Below, piece by piece: positions 49,072 through 61,904 of a stretch of 64,000 nucleotides of DNA (within the stretch, counting starts at the first letter, position 1; every line of letters begins with the position of its first letter). The translations under genes and the position numbers were made by a program. The DNA is taken from assembly GCF_905475395.1 (NCBI RefSeq), contig NC_058337.1, positions 12,760,983 to 12,824,982 of the forward strand, in the 5' to 3' direction. The notes beneath the pieces were generated by a model that saw only the letters and a list, made by a program, of their open reading frames with translations, did no database searches and was not told the origin of the DNA. The stretch comes from Chrysoperla carnea. Lineage: Eukaryota; Arthropoda; Insecta; Neuroptera; Chrysopidae.

Positions 49072-50739
49072 ATGATTTGTTTCAACAATTTTACCTAAAC
49101 ATAAACAAAGATCATTTTTAATACTGCATAACAATAAAAATAATAAATAGGGAGTGTTTCAACAAAAGAATATAGAAATATCGTCGTTAAAAGAGGCTAG
49201 GTCTGGTACAAATCTCAAATCGGCACAATTTTAAATAACAGATACCGAATCCTCCCTGAGTTACCCATAAAAAAATCTCAAATAAATGAAAATGTTTCAA
49301 ACAAAGTAAAGGACCCTTACCTTGCACATTTAACATTGGATTTGGCTTTTGGTTAAAATTTATTGTAACTTTAGATACAAGGCGATATTGTCATTTTGAT
49401 CAAAAATCAAAATGAGTTGAATACGGTTAGGCCTGCGACGCACTTCTAATTTCACCCCCCAACCTTCGAAATCTTGGCAACTTGACAAATTACGTTTTTC
49501 AGTTCTATACATGCTAGAAAGATGCAGTTTTTGTATTCAATGCAGAATTCAATTTTTGCATTGCAGCTTTCCGGACAATCGGACCCCCAATTAAGTCTTA
49601 CTGCGCAACGCATGAGGGAGAGGGTATTTCTGATTTTCCAGAGGGTTACGAATGTTCAAAATCGTGTCAATTTTGTATACAGGTGTTTTACAACATATGT
49701 TATCATTCGGAATTGGTTTTGTGCGATTGGAAGGTTACTCATATAGGAAGCACTTTTTGGAGGTGCGCCTCAGGGCCTATCTTAAGCCATTCAGCTTCAA
49801 GTTACTTAGACATTCAATGTTCAGTAATAACGTGTAATATGACAAGAACTGCCTCAAACCAGTCAACTCTCACAATTTTCAAATGAAGGCAGAAATTCTA
49901 AGGAACACGTAGAAAGAAGAATTTTTGAAATTTGTGTTATCCGACAGGTTTAACATTTTATAGTATTTTCCGGCTTATTTAATCGACTATAATGTCAAAA
50001 ATTTATCCAGTATTGTTTAACAATAACAAGTAGACATTGTTATTGTAGTAAAAATATATCATTTTAAAAGGTGCCTCTTACGTCAAGAAAATGTCATTTG
50101 TATAAATCATCTGTTGTTGTCGAATTAAATTATTCTCATAACATGTCCTTTTACAGGAAAATGTAAAAATATTACTAATGTTGGTTAATATTAAAATCCG
50201 AAACCTGTTACTGATTCCCAGATTATTTATTTATTGCCCTAAATTTTTTTAAGGATCGAGTCTTTAGCTTTAAATTAATAAAGTTGCATATGTGCCAGCT
50301 GTACGTTACAGGTCATTAATCGAGATTTAGAATTACATAATAATTGACTGTACATCAACAATTAATATGTTATAACAGATAAATGACGAATTTAAAGATT
50401 ATAATATAAACATTTCAATATAATTAGCAAATTATAGATAAGAACTTTATTAAGTGTATATTAATTGTATATCGTATCAAAGTTGAAAAATTCATTGTTT
50501 AAATTGATTTCGAGAAAACATCATACATTTCTAAAGAATTTATAAGTACTGGTAAAACAAATCCAAGAAATTACTACTTATTGCTGACTGATTCAATAAT
50601 CACTGAATAATGTTATGTACACAGTACACTTACTTAAGGTAGTATAGCAGTATTAAAGACATACCACTCAATTCAAATCACCAATAATTTTTTTTCTTCA
50701 ATCTATTATATAATTTTTCTCATAATACACTCTTCCAAA

Positions 50740-51300
50740 GTATTAAAGGAACAAAATTTTTACACGAAATTTTACCTAAATTTCAAACATTTGTACTTTC
50801 TAATTTTAGAGTCTTTTGCTCAAAAATTGGTATCATCCTTTGCCGCTTTGCACGGAGGGTTGAAAGGATGAGAAACGTTATTCCTAAATTTTATATAGAG
50901 TTTAGAAGCTTATCAAAGATTTAAAAATTATTTTACAACAAAGTTAAGACCACTCGAAAGCTTGTTTATTTTTCTTGAAAATGAGCTATAAACAAATTCC
51001 CGTACGAAATTGTTGGACCAAGATATTTTCTTTCTAAGCAAAATTGGCACTTCTGCATTTAAAAACCTGAATATTTTTTAAACTACCTTCTTTTAATCTC
51101 TGGTATATTGTTTTGTAAAAACTTTTATCACCCTCCTACTTTTCGTTTTTAAACCATTACAAAAACCAGAATTTTTCCATATTTTAAGCACAAACATTAA
51201 ACACGATAAACACTATATTAAACATTTTCATAAAAACTTTAAATTTGCTTGGAAAGTGAATTTTTTGGTCGAAAAAGGTCGTACGGTGATTTTTATAGCT
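50740..51300 (+). repeat. Family Y repeat, copy preceding X copy 5
   Basis: Contains CTTTGCCGCTTTGCACGGAG and GAAAGGATGAGAAACGTTAT, a diverged version of 7735-7780. It is immediately followed by family X in the same orientation. Confidence 0.5.
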
Positions 51301-51304
51301 CAAT

Positions 51305-51690
51305 TTCAAGAAAAACAAGTGAAAACCAACATTTGGCTGAGTTAATTGTTGAAATACCATGTATAGACAGTTGATCACGCAATCGTTTGGTTTTTTACGT
51401 CATATAAGTAAAGAAAGATAGCCCAACTTTCATACATACACACTTAACTGATACATTCCCATATAATACAAACTATATAATTTGCGAATAATTTGCGCTC
51501 TCACGGGTAAACAGTGATATTTACGAAAATATGTTTCAAAATAAAAGTTGTTCGTTTTTTATAAGGAACACATTTAAACTTTTGCTCTATCTTTAACGGT
51601 TTACAAAATGAGTCCTACGGACCCAAGACCCAATTGACTATGGTGCTCATTTACGAACTCAATCTCACTTCTAACGTCCTGAGTCCTATA
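51305..51690 (+). repeat. Family X dispersed repeat, copy 5 (3' truncated)
   Basis: Runs from GCTGAGTTAATTGTTGAAAT through CTCACGGGTAAACAGTGAT and TCCTACGGACCCAAGACCC, and stops shortly after ACGTCCTGAG. The GACGGA block and 3' hairpin are missing. It is directly preceded by a family Y copy. Confidence 0.7.
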
Positions 51691-51867
51691 AAAATTTATT
51701 TATATTTGAATAAATATTTTTTTTAATGGTATTTAACTCTGACGTCGATACTGCTATACTACCTTAATAATGTAATCAAAATAAAATTATCTATTGTCTA
51801 GTTTTATCAAACTAATTATAATTATGACACAGTGGTGATACTAAAAAAATAACCCTTCGATTTGAAA

Positions 51868-53032
51868 TTTTGCACAGTCATACAGGGTGGCGGGTCACAT
51901 TTTTTAAGATACTTAAACGAAATCAGAACTTTAAACTCAATCAACTAGGCGATCCCTAATATTTTGCCTAGCGTTAGAGATGGAGTTATCGAAACAAATT
52001 ATTAGAAAAAGTTGCTTAGAATATTTTTTTATACCCATATTTCTTTATACCGTTTTTCATGTCAAAATTAGGTTTTTTAATTTTTTCATAATTTTTGTCT
52101 TTACTCAAATTTCTTACAAGTTTATTGAAATATTTGAATACATAACATATTCTACAAGCCCATGCTAAAATTTTTCGGATGAAGTGACCCATCAGGAATC
52201 ATGTTGAAAAAGAAGCTCCTATGTGTAACAGTAACTTTAAGCACCATGGCGTTAGTTTTGCGCGGTACAAGTGAGAATATGAATGCCACAACCCTGCAAC
52301 ACAAATATGTACGGCGATGCTCGATACTAACTCTGTGTAAGTATTCGAAGCGATTTACTTGAATTCCGTAAAGAAAGAAATCACGATACCGAAGTTGCCT
52401 GATTTATTCCTTTATGCAGAGTTAGTATTCAGCAACGCCGTACAAATTTGCTGGTGCAGGGGTGGGACACCAAAGGGTGTGACATTCATATTCTCATCTG
52501 TACCGAGCAAACTGACGCTATGGTACTTACTTTTACATATAGCAGCATCTTTTTCAACATGCTTCCTGGTGGGTCATTTCACCCGAAAGATTTTAGCATG
52601 GGCTTATAGTCTAACACTATTAAAATGTCAATTTGTCCAGTTTTTACATTCCATAGCACACTAGCTATAAAATTAAAAAATAAACTTTTATAACTAGTAT
52701 GTTATGGAATGTAAAAAGTGGACAAATTGATAATTTAATAGTGTTATATTCAAATATTTCAATAAATCTGTAATAATTTTCAGTAAAGACCAAAATAATG
52801 AAAAAATTAAAAATACGAATTTTGTCATAAAAATCGGTATGTGGGTATAAAAAAATATTTTAAGCAAATTTTCTAATAGTTTGTTTTATTGATATCTCTA
52901 ACCATCTCTGGCGCTAGGAAAAATATTAAGAATCGGCCTTCTTTTTCAATTTGTAGTAGGCTGAGTTTAAAGTTCTGATTTCGGTTAAGTTTCTTAAAAA
53001 ATTGGACCCATCATCTTGCATGACTATGCAAA
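51868..53032. mobile_element. Large palindromic element (outer), interrupted by another foldback
   Basis: Outer arms pair over roughly 300 bases (left GGGTCACATTTTTTAAGATA, AATCAGAACTTTAAACTCA, ATTATTAGAAAA; right TTTTCTAATAG, GAGTTTAAAGTTCTGATT, TTAAAAAATTGGACCC). The pairing resumes after the insertion (CACTATTAAAATGTCAATTT against AAATTGATAATTTAATAGTG) and closes near 52675. Without the inner insertion the element is about 700 bp. No transposase is seen. Confidence 0.8.
52147..52611. mobile_element. Foldback inserted in the left arm of the 51.9-53.0 kb palindrome
   Basis: AAGCCCATGCTAAAAT at the left end matches the reverse complement of ATTTTAGCATGGGCTTAT at the right end, and the arms pair for about 190 bases (GAATATGAATG, GTACGGCG, GATACTAACTCTG and others). 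TAAC sits on both sides (52143-52146 and 52612-52615). Removing one TAAC and the insert restores the outer palindrome, so TAAC is a probable target-site duplication. Confidence 0.8.
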
Positions 53033-53180
53033 AAGGTATGAGGGTGTTTTCATCTTAAATGAAGACATCCTCAAAGTAGAGAAGTTAATATTTTTTGCTT
53101 ACAACTTTTCGTATGAGGGTTTAGAAAAAAATAAGTTTACTGTACTGTACTGAAAATCATGAAAATAGAATAAAAAAACT

Positions 53181-53720
53181 ATTGGGTCACATATTTTGAA
53201 GTAGTCTTGGCATATTTTGTCCTTTGACATTTTTTCTTAAATCTCGGCTTTTCCAAAAAATTATTTTGACGAAAATTTGATACTGAAAAAATTAACGATT
53301 ATAGTGTGGTTTTGATCGAATATTTGATTCAAGATTAATTGGATCATATATTTTAGACATTTCTAAATAATTTTTTATTAAATGACTTTTTTTACCTAAC
53401 CTCGCCGTTTTCGAGATATCAACGTTTTAAACTTTTTTTTGTCCAAAATTTTGTTATCAAGAATGACGATTATCAAGTGATTTTGATCAGGTATTTGATT
53501 AGAAAACCAATAGATTTTATATTTTTGATTATTTTTAACACTTCTAGTACCTGCATCTCGAAAACGGTGAGAGTATGTAAAAAAATGTCAATATACAAAA
53601 ATGTTTGTGTTTAAAATAGTCAAAAATATAAAATCAGTTGGTTTTTGGAAACTTCGAGGTTTAGGAAAAAATGTCACAAAACAAAAAATGCTAAGAACAG
53701 TTCAAAATATGAGACCCAAT
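53181..53720. repeat. Foldback element of about 540 bp
   Basis: The left end ATTGGGTCACATATTTTGAA and TGACATTTTTTCTTAAATCT pair with AGGTTTAGGAAAAAATGTCA and TTCAAAATATGAGACCCAAT at the right. Inner segments around TCGAGATATC and TCTCGAAAACGGTGA also pair. Confidence 0.7.
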
Positions 53721-55309
53721 ATTTTTTTTTTTTTTTTCATAATTTTTAAGCACGATTGACTATTACGAATTTGCAAGCGCGTAATTTTAAAGACCACAAT
53801 TTCTGGCCAAACAGACTTTTTTCTACTCCCTCTAACGAACAATTTACGCACAATCCCGTAAAAATCGGAAGTGTACTTTTATATTCCGACCTCAAAAGTC
53901 TTACATCCTCAACTATAAATATAATATCGATCAATAAATGCCAAAAAGCCATTTTATACTCCGGTTTATCGCCATTTACACTAAATCTTTAAATCATTTC
54001 CATAATACTAAATGTTTTTTAATTGATTCTTTGTAATTCGGCTTGGAACCGCACTATTTTGTACTATTATTTGCTTCATTCTGCAATTTCCTATTAAATT
54101 TACATAATTTTTTTTTATTCCTTGAAAATATAACAGGGATAAACTTGGATTGTAGCCAGTAACAAATTTACAGTAAAAAACGATGAAATTGATAGGTTCA
54201 GACTCCCAATAAAAACACATATAAGTATGTATCGGCAATAACAACATTGGTTATAACGAAATATATAGCGACCAATATTCATTGGGCAATATCGTCTATA
54301 AAGACTAACAGTAAAGTTGCGCTTAAGCCATAGCAACCTTTCTTAAAAATGTAAATATGTGTCAGTCTGACATATATTATTATAATAAGGGTAATAATAT
54401 TTTGAGCATATATTATTATAATAATATTTTTTAACTTTATTTTTGACTTTATTAACGCATATATCGGTTATAGCGATTAATTTTTATTGAAATTAATCAG
54501 CAATAACGACCAACATACATATACACATTATTTCACTTTAATACAAAAATGTACAAATCACTTTTAACGACTTGGTTATTACGACCATAATTTTTAGTCC
54601 CTTCAATGTTCTAATTCAACATACAGGCAATTGTGAAATTATCGAACACGAGTTAAAAATATTACTTTGTGTAATCCAAAACAATGGACACCCCAATTGA
54701 GTCAATATTAAAAGTTCATTGTTATAGAACAAATTCTAGACATTTCATACAAAGCAAAATTACATATGGAATTTTTCAAAACACATGTTAGTCCATGCGC
54801 AACTTTCATCGTGTAAAAAAATGACATTATAATTTTTACGTTGACACGTCAAAATTGACATTTCTATTAAAAAAAATTCGATTCGTTTTAAAATAAATTT
54901 CAACACTTCGTAGAATAAAATTATGATTAATTTATAAACGTACTTGAAATATTGACTTAATACTTTTTTTTTTTTTTAATTTACAATACTTATAACAATA
55001 AAAAAAAATTATTGAACTTTGATTTATAAAACTTGAAGTTTAATAATTAAAACATATTATTATTTAGAAAATTGACATAGTCATTTGGGAGTAGTTTGAT
55101 AATTCTTAACCCTAAAAATTATCAAATGTATGAATTTAGGTTAATCAGTTAGAAAATACATGAAACTTACACAATTTATAAATCCTTCGTATATATAATT
55201 CACACTAAATGTATCATGAAACATTCTTTTTATACCAAATACACATTATTGTGAGCTTTCCTTTGAAAACTCTTTAAAATTTAATACCTAATGACACTTT
55301 TTGACTTAC

Positions 55310-55370
55310 GTGGCTGCGAACTTACTACAGCGCCAACGGTGTTCAATATGTGAATCTGTATGTTATGGGA
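55310..55370 (-). other. Candidate 5' untranslated exon or promoter-proximal segment for Sec24
   Basis: A short patch that is GC-richer than its surroundings ends with a strong minus-strand donor (CCAC followed by GTAAGT at 55309). It lies 6.2 kb upstream of the Sec24 ATG, and a plausible untranslated acceptor (TTTAG, exon from 49094) sits 30 bases before that ATG. Joining the two would make a usual insect non-coding first exon. The upstream limit given here is a guess. Confidence 0.25.
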
Positions 55371-55599
55371 GGATAATAAATAAATAGATAGTTATATAGT
55401 CTATTTCATAAAATCTGAACATTTTTACTAAAAATAGTTCCATTTAAAAATAAATAAATATTTACATTTATAGCCCAAAACATTCATTTTAAATAAATGT
55501 TGAATTGGGAGAATGTTGCCTAGCATTGTAATAGCTACAAGAAATTGAGTAGATTTTTTGTAAAATCGCATGCAAATCTTTCGATACTAGGCCAGCAAT

Positions 55600-55890
55600 A
55601 TCTAAAAAAAGGTGTATGTACTTATGTACGCAAGTGGGAAGTTATACTTCTTCGGTTATAATAAATATAATAATTTATAGATAATGTAAACAAATAATAC
55701 ATACTCCAGTTGACCTCAAGGATGATGATTATATAGCTTATCTATTGTGGTCATAGATGATACTTAATCTGTTATCTATCTATCTAATGTGAGTGATATT
55801 TCGTTTATCGTCAACTTCATGATGTTAAATAATTGTAACTAACTTCAACATGTAGTTTTCGTGTTACTCAGGTTACCCTGTGGTAAAAAT
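55600..55890 (-). repeat. Dispersed repeat shared with 9041-9330 (inverted)
   Basis: Reverse-complement relative of the 9 kb copy, matched through GTGAGTGATATTTCGTTTAT, CAACTTCATGATGTTAAAT and TTCAACATGTAGTTTTCGTG. Confidence 0.5.
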
Positions 55891-57641
55891 GGTATCTAAC
55901 TCTAAAGGACGCATACCCCAGGAGATTTTAAAAGGTGTATAAATATGACTCATTTCTTAGTAAATATAGGTTGTAATATGAACTTTTCGAAATTAAAGTC
56001 TTATTTTAAGAAAAAAATTGAGTATTTTTTCACAGGCAAGGCTAGGCTAAGAACACAAAATCTAAAAATTATAGGCTGAGAATTTATGAATTTATTAATT
56101 TAGGAATAATTTTTTCACAAGCAAGACTGTAATATCAAAGACTGTGTCACTTGTGTCTTTTTAGCCTTAATGTTTTTAACGTCGACCTTATCTTATCTTC
56201 GTTTTGTAGTGAAATAAGTTATAAATTTTATCTATACTGTACGACTGTACCAGAGAACTGTGTATACATACAAAACACAACGAGTGAGCATTTGATTACA
56301 AACTTATAATATATTTATTACTCTCACAACAATAGTACTCTAATATAGTTGTTTCTATTCAATAATAAAATTGATTAAGTTTGGGTTTTTATATCTCAAC
56401 AATGAAACGGTTAATAATTTTTGTTTTTCTTTTTTAATCTCAGATTTTTTTCTAGAATTAAAAAACTTGTTAAAAACACAACCTCTCTAATACTATCCTT
56501 GTTAATTACCAGAACTTTATTTAAGTTTATTTAGAGTTAGAGACGGTCTATCGACTTCAAATTTTTCTGGTAATTGTATTATACTATCCTTAATAATTTA
56601 GAAAATCGTAAAAACGACGCCCACAGTGACACAAAAATCTTCATACAGAGTCAAAATTTAGTTTATTCATCGCATTGTTTATAATTTATTGTTTTGTGTT
56701 TTTTCATTATCATTATTTTATTTTTTTTTTTTTTTGTACATTTTAGTGACTAATTTAATATTTTATCAATTTTGTACGCACACTTGGAAAGTGCAGAATT
56801 GAACCATGTACCGTACTTACAAGGTTGTGGCTTTTATAGGTGGTCATTAAAATGATTCGTAAGCTAATTTTCTGATGCCCTATATTTTGAGATGTTCAAT
56901 CTACATGAAAAAAACTCTTTAATATTTACCACTCTTAAGATGAAAACTTGAAAACAATGAGAAAATTTTAAATTGCAAATATCATTTATATTAGAAGCAT
57001 GGATTTATTGATGTTTTAAAAAAAATACATTTTACTTGAAAATACTATATTTATAAACGTTTACATAATAACAAGTCTAATATTAATTTAAAGTTCATAA
57101 TAAATAATGAACTATATTAACAGAATTTTTATTTAATTTTCATATTAAACTGTGAACTTTTAAAAGGCAACGAATTCAATTTTTTAATGAAATTTATTAT
57201 ATTAACATGCAAATATGATAGTTATTTTATTTTATTGAATTAATAACCATGTTATTGAATTAATAATCATGTTATTGAATACCTTTCTATAAAAATGTAA
57301 AATATAAGTTGTTTTATCACAAATTAAATGCAATTTATGGCATTATATTAAGGAACTCAATCTGAATCTGCCGTTATACATTTAGTTAAAACATAATAAA
57401 TTTTTTTAAATATAAATACAGCAGAGTCGCAACTAAAATAATTCAACCGTTGTCTTAAATTGAAAAGTAACTATACACTATATTACTATTCAGGCCGACC
57501 TTCGAGTTTCCGATTCAAACTTTTGAATGTGAGTCAATAGAAAATAATTTTTATTAGGTAGTGTAGGTAAATTTTTCTTTTTACACGTATTGCACCTTCA
57601 TTTGTAGCTAAATCTCCAGTGATAATTTGGCTACAAATTTC

Positions 57642-57848
57642 GGGTGCACTCAAACTAATCATTTTCGAAAGTGGCAGTATAGAACTTACCTATTATATAT
57701 GTATAATTTAATGCGAAACCAAAAACTAAGATGAATGCTCCTTGGTACAAGCATAGCAGCGATCTAAGTTTTTTGTTTCGCCTTCAATTAAAGTCCTATC
57801 TACATAAGTTCTATACTGCCACTTGGGAAAATGGTGGGTTTGGGTGCA
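57642..57848. repeat. Inverted-repeat element of about 205 bp
   Basis: GTGGCAGTATAGAACTTA on the left pairs with TAAGTTCTATACTGCCAC on the right; GCGAAACCAAAAACT pairs with AGTTTTTTGTTTCGC inside. Confidence 0.65.
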
Positions 57849-58621
57849 TTTGAAAAATAATTAGTTAGATATAAATTATAGTACAATGAAACTTTTAATA
57901 TCTAAAAGAAAAAAAATTTGGCATCTTTGAAATTTTCCACAGTTGTTTATTAGGTTGTAATAACTTCGTACCAAAAAGTCGACCTCTCCGGGGCATCCCT
58001 AAACCCCTTTTTAGGGGGGTAGTTTGAGGTTTTAATTAGTTTTTTACATATTACAAAAAAACTATAAAAAATTGTGCACCTTTTTGTTTTTTCGACTTTC
58101 TAGCTTCAAAATTGACCGAGATATTCCAATTTTAAAATGATGCATTTTTTTGCCCATTCAATCAAATGAAAAACCACCCATCTTTTAAAGTGTTATAGAA
58201 ATACTTTCAAAAATTTTGAAAGTATTTTCTAGTTTTTTTTTGTTAATGGTTTTGAATTATTTTATATCGTTTTTCTTAATTTGGGTATTTAGAAACGTTC
58301 AAAAAGTATAGCATAATGACTTTAGTAAATTTTGGTAAAACAATTAGCCTGTAAAAAATAATTTTATAAAAATTGAAAAATTAACGTTTTCTAAGTGATA
58401 AGGCGAGTTTTTGAGCCTTAACAAGTAACTATGAAACAAATAATTTATCCAATAAATTAGATTAATCTTCTTCTAAATCTAAAAGCTTATAAAATTTTAC
58501 ACAAAAATTGTTCCTGAACTTTTTTGTCATAAGCTCAATCGTGAGGTATTAGTAAGATAACTCCAATTTCCCCCCTAATTCCCTAAAAATTAAAACCTAT
58601 AAAAATCAAGGGAATGTTTTT

Positions 58622-58903
58622 ATTATCCGGTCAAATTAAACCAAAAAATAAAAGTGAAGGTACAAAAATTCGTACCCAGCTCAAAGTTCAATCATAAATT
58701 AAATCTAAAAAATACTCATCGAAATTTATCTGATACCTGGAAAAAAATTTACTCGAGGTCAAAGCTCACAAAAACGGTTTTTTCGCGATTTTCAGAGGAC
58801 TTTTTAGATTTCATTTATGATGGTGTTTTAAACAATCCCACAAACTTTGAGCTGGATGCGAATTTTTGTATCTTCGGATGTTTAATTTGATCGGATAATT
58901 ACG
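58622..58903. repeat. Foldback element of about 280 bp
   Basis: ATTATCCGGTCAAATTAAAC, TACAAAAATTCGTACCCAGC and TCAAAGTT on the left pair with AACTTTGAGCTGGATGCGAA, TTTTTGTATCTTCGG and TTTAATTTGATCGGATAAT on the right. Confidence 0.7.
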
Positions 58904-58999
58904 TTATGAAAATTGTTACAAATTGTACATTAGTAAATTTGTTTATTTCCACTGGGCTTCAAGAAATATTTGAGTCATGATTCCACTGTATCAATATAT

Positions 59000-61180
59000 A
59001 TCTATATATAGCTGAGCTGTATTTTAACTTTTGTATCACACAAAATGTAGTTTTCGTAACATTTACCTTGCCTTCTAATTTTTAAAGAATAAATAAAAGC
59101 ACACTTTTTTTAATAATATTAATTTTGCTTGATCATTTTGAATGTCTTGTGCTACCATATGTGGTTTATTTTAGTATTCGATTTATTTACTAAAAGCATA
59201 TTAAAAGCGTGCATATAAAGCACAGCTTGTAAAATAATTGTACCTGCTGCTAAATATATTTCGATTGATTAATAATGATTAATAACTGTTTGTAAAACTT
59301 GTATAAAAAGTGCTTCTTTAATCTAAAAGAAATCGTTGTCATGTTTCGAACTTATTAAATATACGCATTTAGTTAAGATTTTTTTTTAATGAAATTTTTT
59401 ATACGTTGCTTTTTTCGATCGATTTATTTTTATTTAAGAGGATTCCAAATCTTTTTTATATTTTACCGATTCGATTACGACTTCCATAGCACTGCAATTT
59501 GATGATGGGATTTTGTAATAACGTAAAAATGAATAATTCGTTTTTATAATATTTCATGTGGTTTTTGAGATCATGAAACTTGAAAGAGAAAATTTGATAA
59601 TTATAGTACCCTCTAATAATTAATCGCATTTATTTAATGAAAATGTAGCAAGTTACAAGCATTTAGAAATTAAATTGTGGACCGATGGAAAATAGCAGCT
59701 CCGTGAAAATCGTAAACTCTCGGTTTTACCAAACACATATTTCTCAAATATTCACAAATATGCCTTTCATAATCTTTGAAGCTTTCAACATGCGAATGTG
59801 TTGTTATATATGTCCCATAATTTAACTAAACAATAAATTCCTGTATTTAATCTACCTAGACTTTGAATATAGAAATAAACAGAAAATCGCTTTGTCGAAA
59901 TATTCTTGTAGTCATTTAGTAATAATGAAGCTGTATATATATCGCAGCCAACTAGCTTAATTAGCCGTTCAATTAAGAGTCTAGCCTTTTTACTGAACGG
60001 CGACGTTCAACAACGGTCTAAATATATTCAGCCATTCAATGAAAGAACAAGGCAAATTACATGAATCAATAACGTTTAACTGCTTGGCTAGCCTAGTCGT
60101 TTAAATCTAGTTCCATTTTCTATCACTTGGTGTTGAGCCCCTCACACTGTCAATTTGGCGTTGGCAAGCAACTCCATAACTGTTAATCGATAGATGAATA
60201 CTTTAAATTAGAAAATTGTAATTGATTAAAAAAGTAACATTTTTTGTTCGAAACATTTTTCCGCAAACCGTACATTATAGATAAAAACGTACTGAAAAGT
60301 TTTACCCAAAATTGTTTTTTCGTATCAAAATTGTTATTTCGTAAAATTTTTTTTTTTTTTTGCGAAATCTTGGCACTCTTTGAAAAAACTTTTACAATAA
60401 ATTCAATAAAGTGGCAACGGAAACAGATTCATTTTAATTGAATTTATATTAGGTTTTTGGTAGTACATACTATATTTCAACATAGTATACAACATATATT
60501 ATAATAAATAAATAAAATAATAAAAAATAATTTTATTATTAGTGTATGACTACAAATTTGACGTTAGTATGATTACCTTGGAAACTGAAATGAAAATTTA
60601 AAGAAAATTATTTGAAATTTAGACTCAAAATAGGAGTTCGTAACACATCCTTTTTTGTCTATGATTTTAGCGTTGTATCCGTTTTTACTTGCAATCTTTC
60701 TTCTTTTTAGATTCATTTTATTAGACATCCAAAGGACTATCATTTCCTACAGTTTCTATATGATTGTGAAAGTTCATTTTATTTTATAGTACTTTGTTTG
60801 AGCAAAAAAAAATTTCTTTTGCGCTTTTTTACCTTTTAATTGTTATTAACAATTAAGTTTATTTGAGTACTTTATAATTTCTAGAAGCAGAGCTATAAGG
60901 GAAAATCTCAATAAAAGTGTTCAATTTTTCCTTGGATTCCGGACTACTGAGATATAAAATACAAACCAAATGATATTTATTATACCAAATACACAGAAAT
61001 CACTTGAATGGCCAGAGTAATTAAAACTATACCATCCCAAGGTACAATTGTTTAGTGAAAAGCGTACAAAATTCTGTACACCGCTTCAATTCGAAATAAT
61101 TGAACTTGGAATGGGCCAGTGTAGTGTATACCGTATTTTGAAGAGCAAATAGATCATTTCTAATTTTACGATTAGAATAT
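59000..61180. other. AT-rich intergenic stretch, nothing firmly recognised
   Basis: No coding exon or clear inverted repeat. A short stretch at 60195-60275 resembles part of family Z (CTTTAAATTAGAAAATTG). Confidence 0.5.
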
Positions 61181-61184
61181 ATAA

Positions 61185-61660
61185 TAATAATAAAACAAAA
61201 GAGGGTATCTCAAGTGGGTCCCTAGCACCTATGCAAAGAGTCTTCTGTGCCCTCCTTGAGAACGATCTGTCAGGGTAGGAGGCGCTATTAAAATCGGATA
61301 AAGCTAAAGGATTTTGTGGAAGCCAGACGCCATACAGAAAGCCCACAGCTTCTCCGTCGGGATCTCTCCCAGGATAAATGGATCCAACGTTTCGGTCCAG
61401 AACATTCTGAATCTAAACTGCAAGGTGCAAATAATATGTATGGAGGTTTCGTGATCCTACATACAGGCCCTACAAGTGGGATCATCAGAGATCCCCATGT
61501 TATGAAGGTGATAGTTCAATCGACAGTGTCCTGTCAAGAGTCCCACCACCAATCTCAACTGTGCTCTACTAAGTTTCAGACGAGCGCAGTCTAATGGCCT
61601 AGCTGTGGTTATACAGTTTGGCTTGTCGCATGCCCTGCGCAAAGTCCCAGTAATCAAATT
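61185..61660 (-). mobile_element. Non-LTR retrotransposon 3' end, copy 2
   Basis: Minus-strand translation gives ARPLDCARLKLSRAQLRLVV, GLLTGHCRLNYHLHNMGISD and DPTCRACM, then DETSIH in a shifted frame. This is the region following the RNase H domain in I/R1/LOA-type elements, carrying a Cys motif. An ATT-rich tail at about 61180-61195 marks the 3' end. Truncated 5' and frameshifted. Confidence 0.7.
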
Positions 61661-61904
61661 AGAATATATAATATTGGTCGATATTATAAAAGCGAGGGCT
61701 CATTTCAGCAATTTAAAAATGACTCCCGGGAGAAAAACTGATTTTTTCGACGTGTTTATGGCTTTGAACATTTCTACAGTCATTAATTATTTTCTTATAT
61801 GGAAATTGGAAGCCTTCTTTTTCTTTCCCTCTTCCTTTAAAATACTTTTTGAATCCTTCAGATATCCTTTTTGCTCTTTGAGAAATCATATGATATTTAT
61901 TATA

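Noticed and set aside
52359..52664. Open frame of about 100 codons
   Set aside because: It lies wholly within the inserted foldback and its neighbour hairpin, and has no recognisable motif; a chance frame in a non-coding element.
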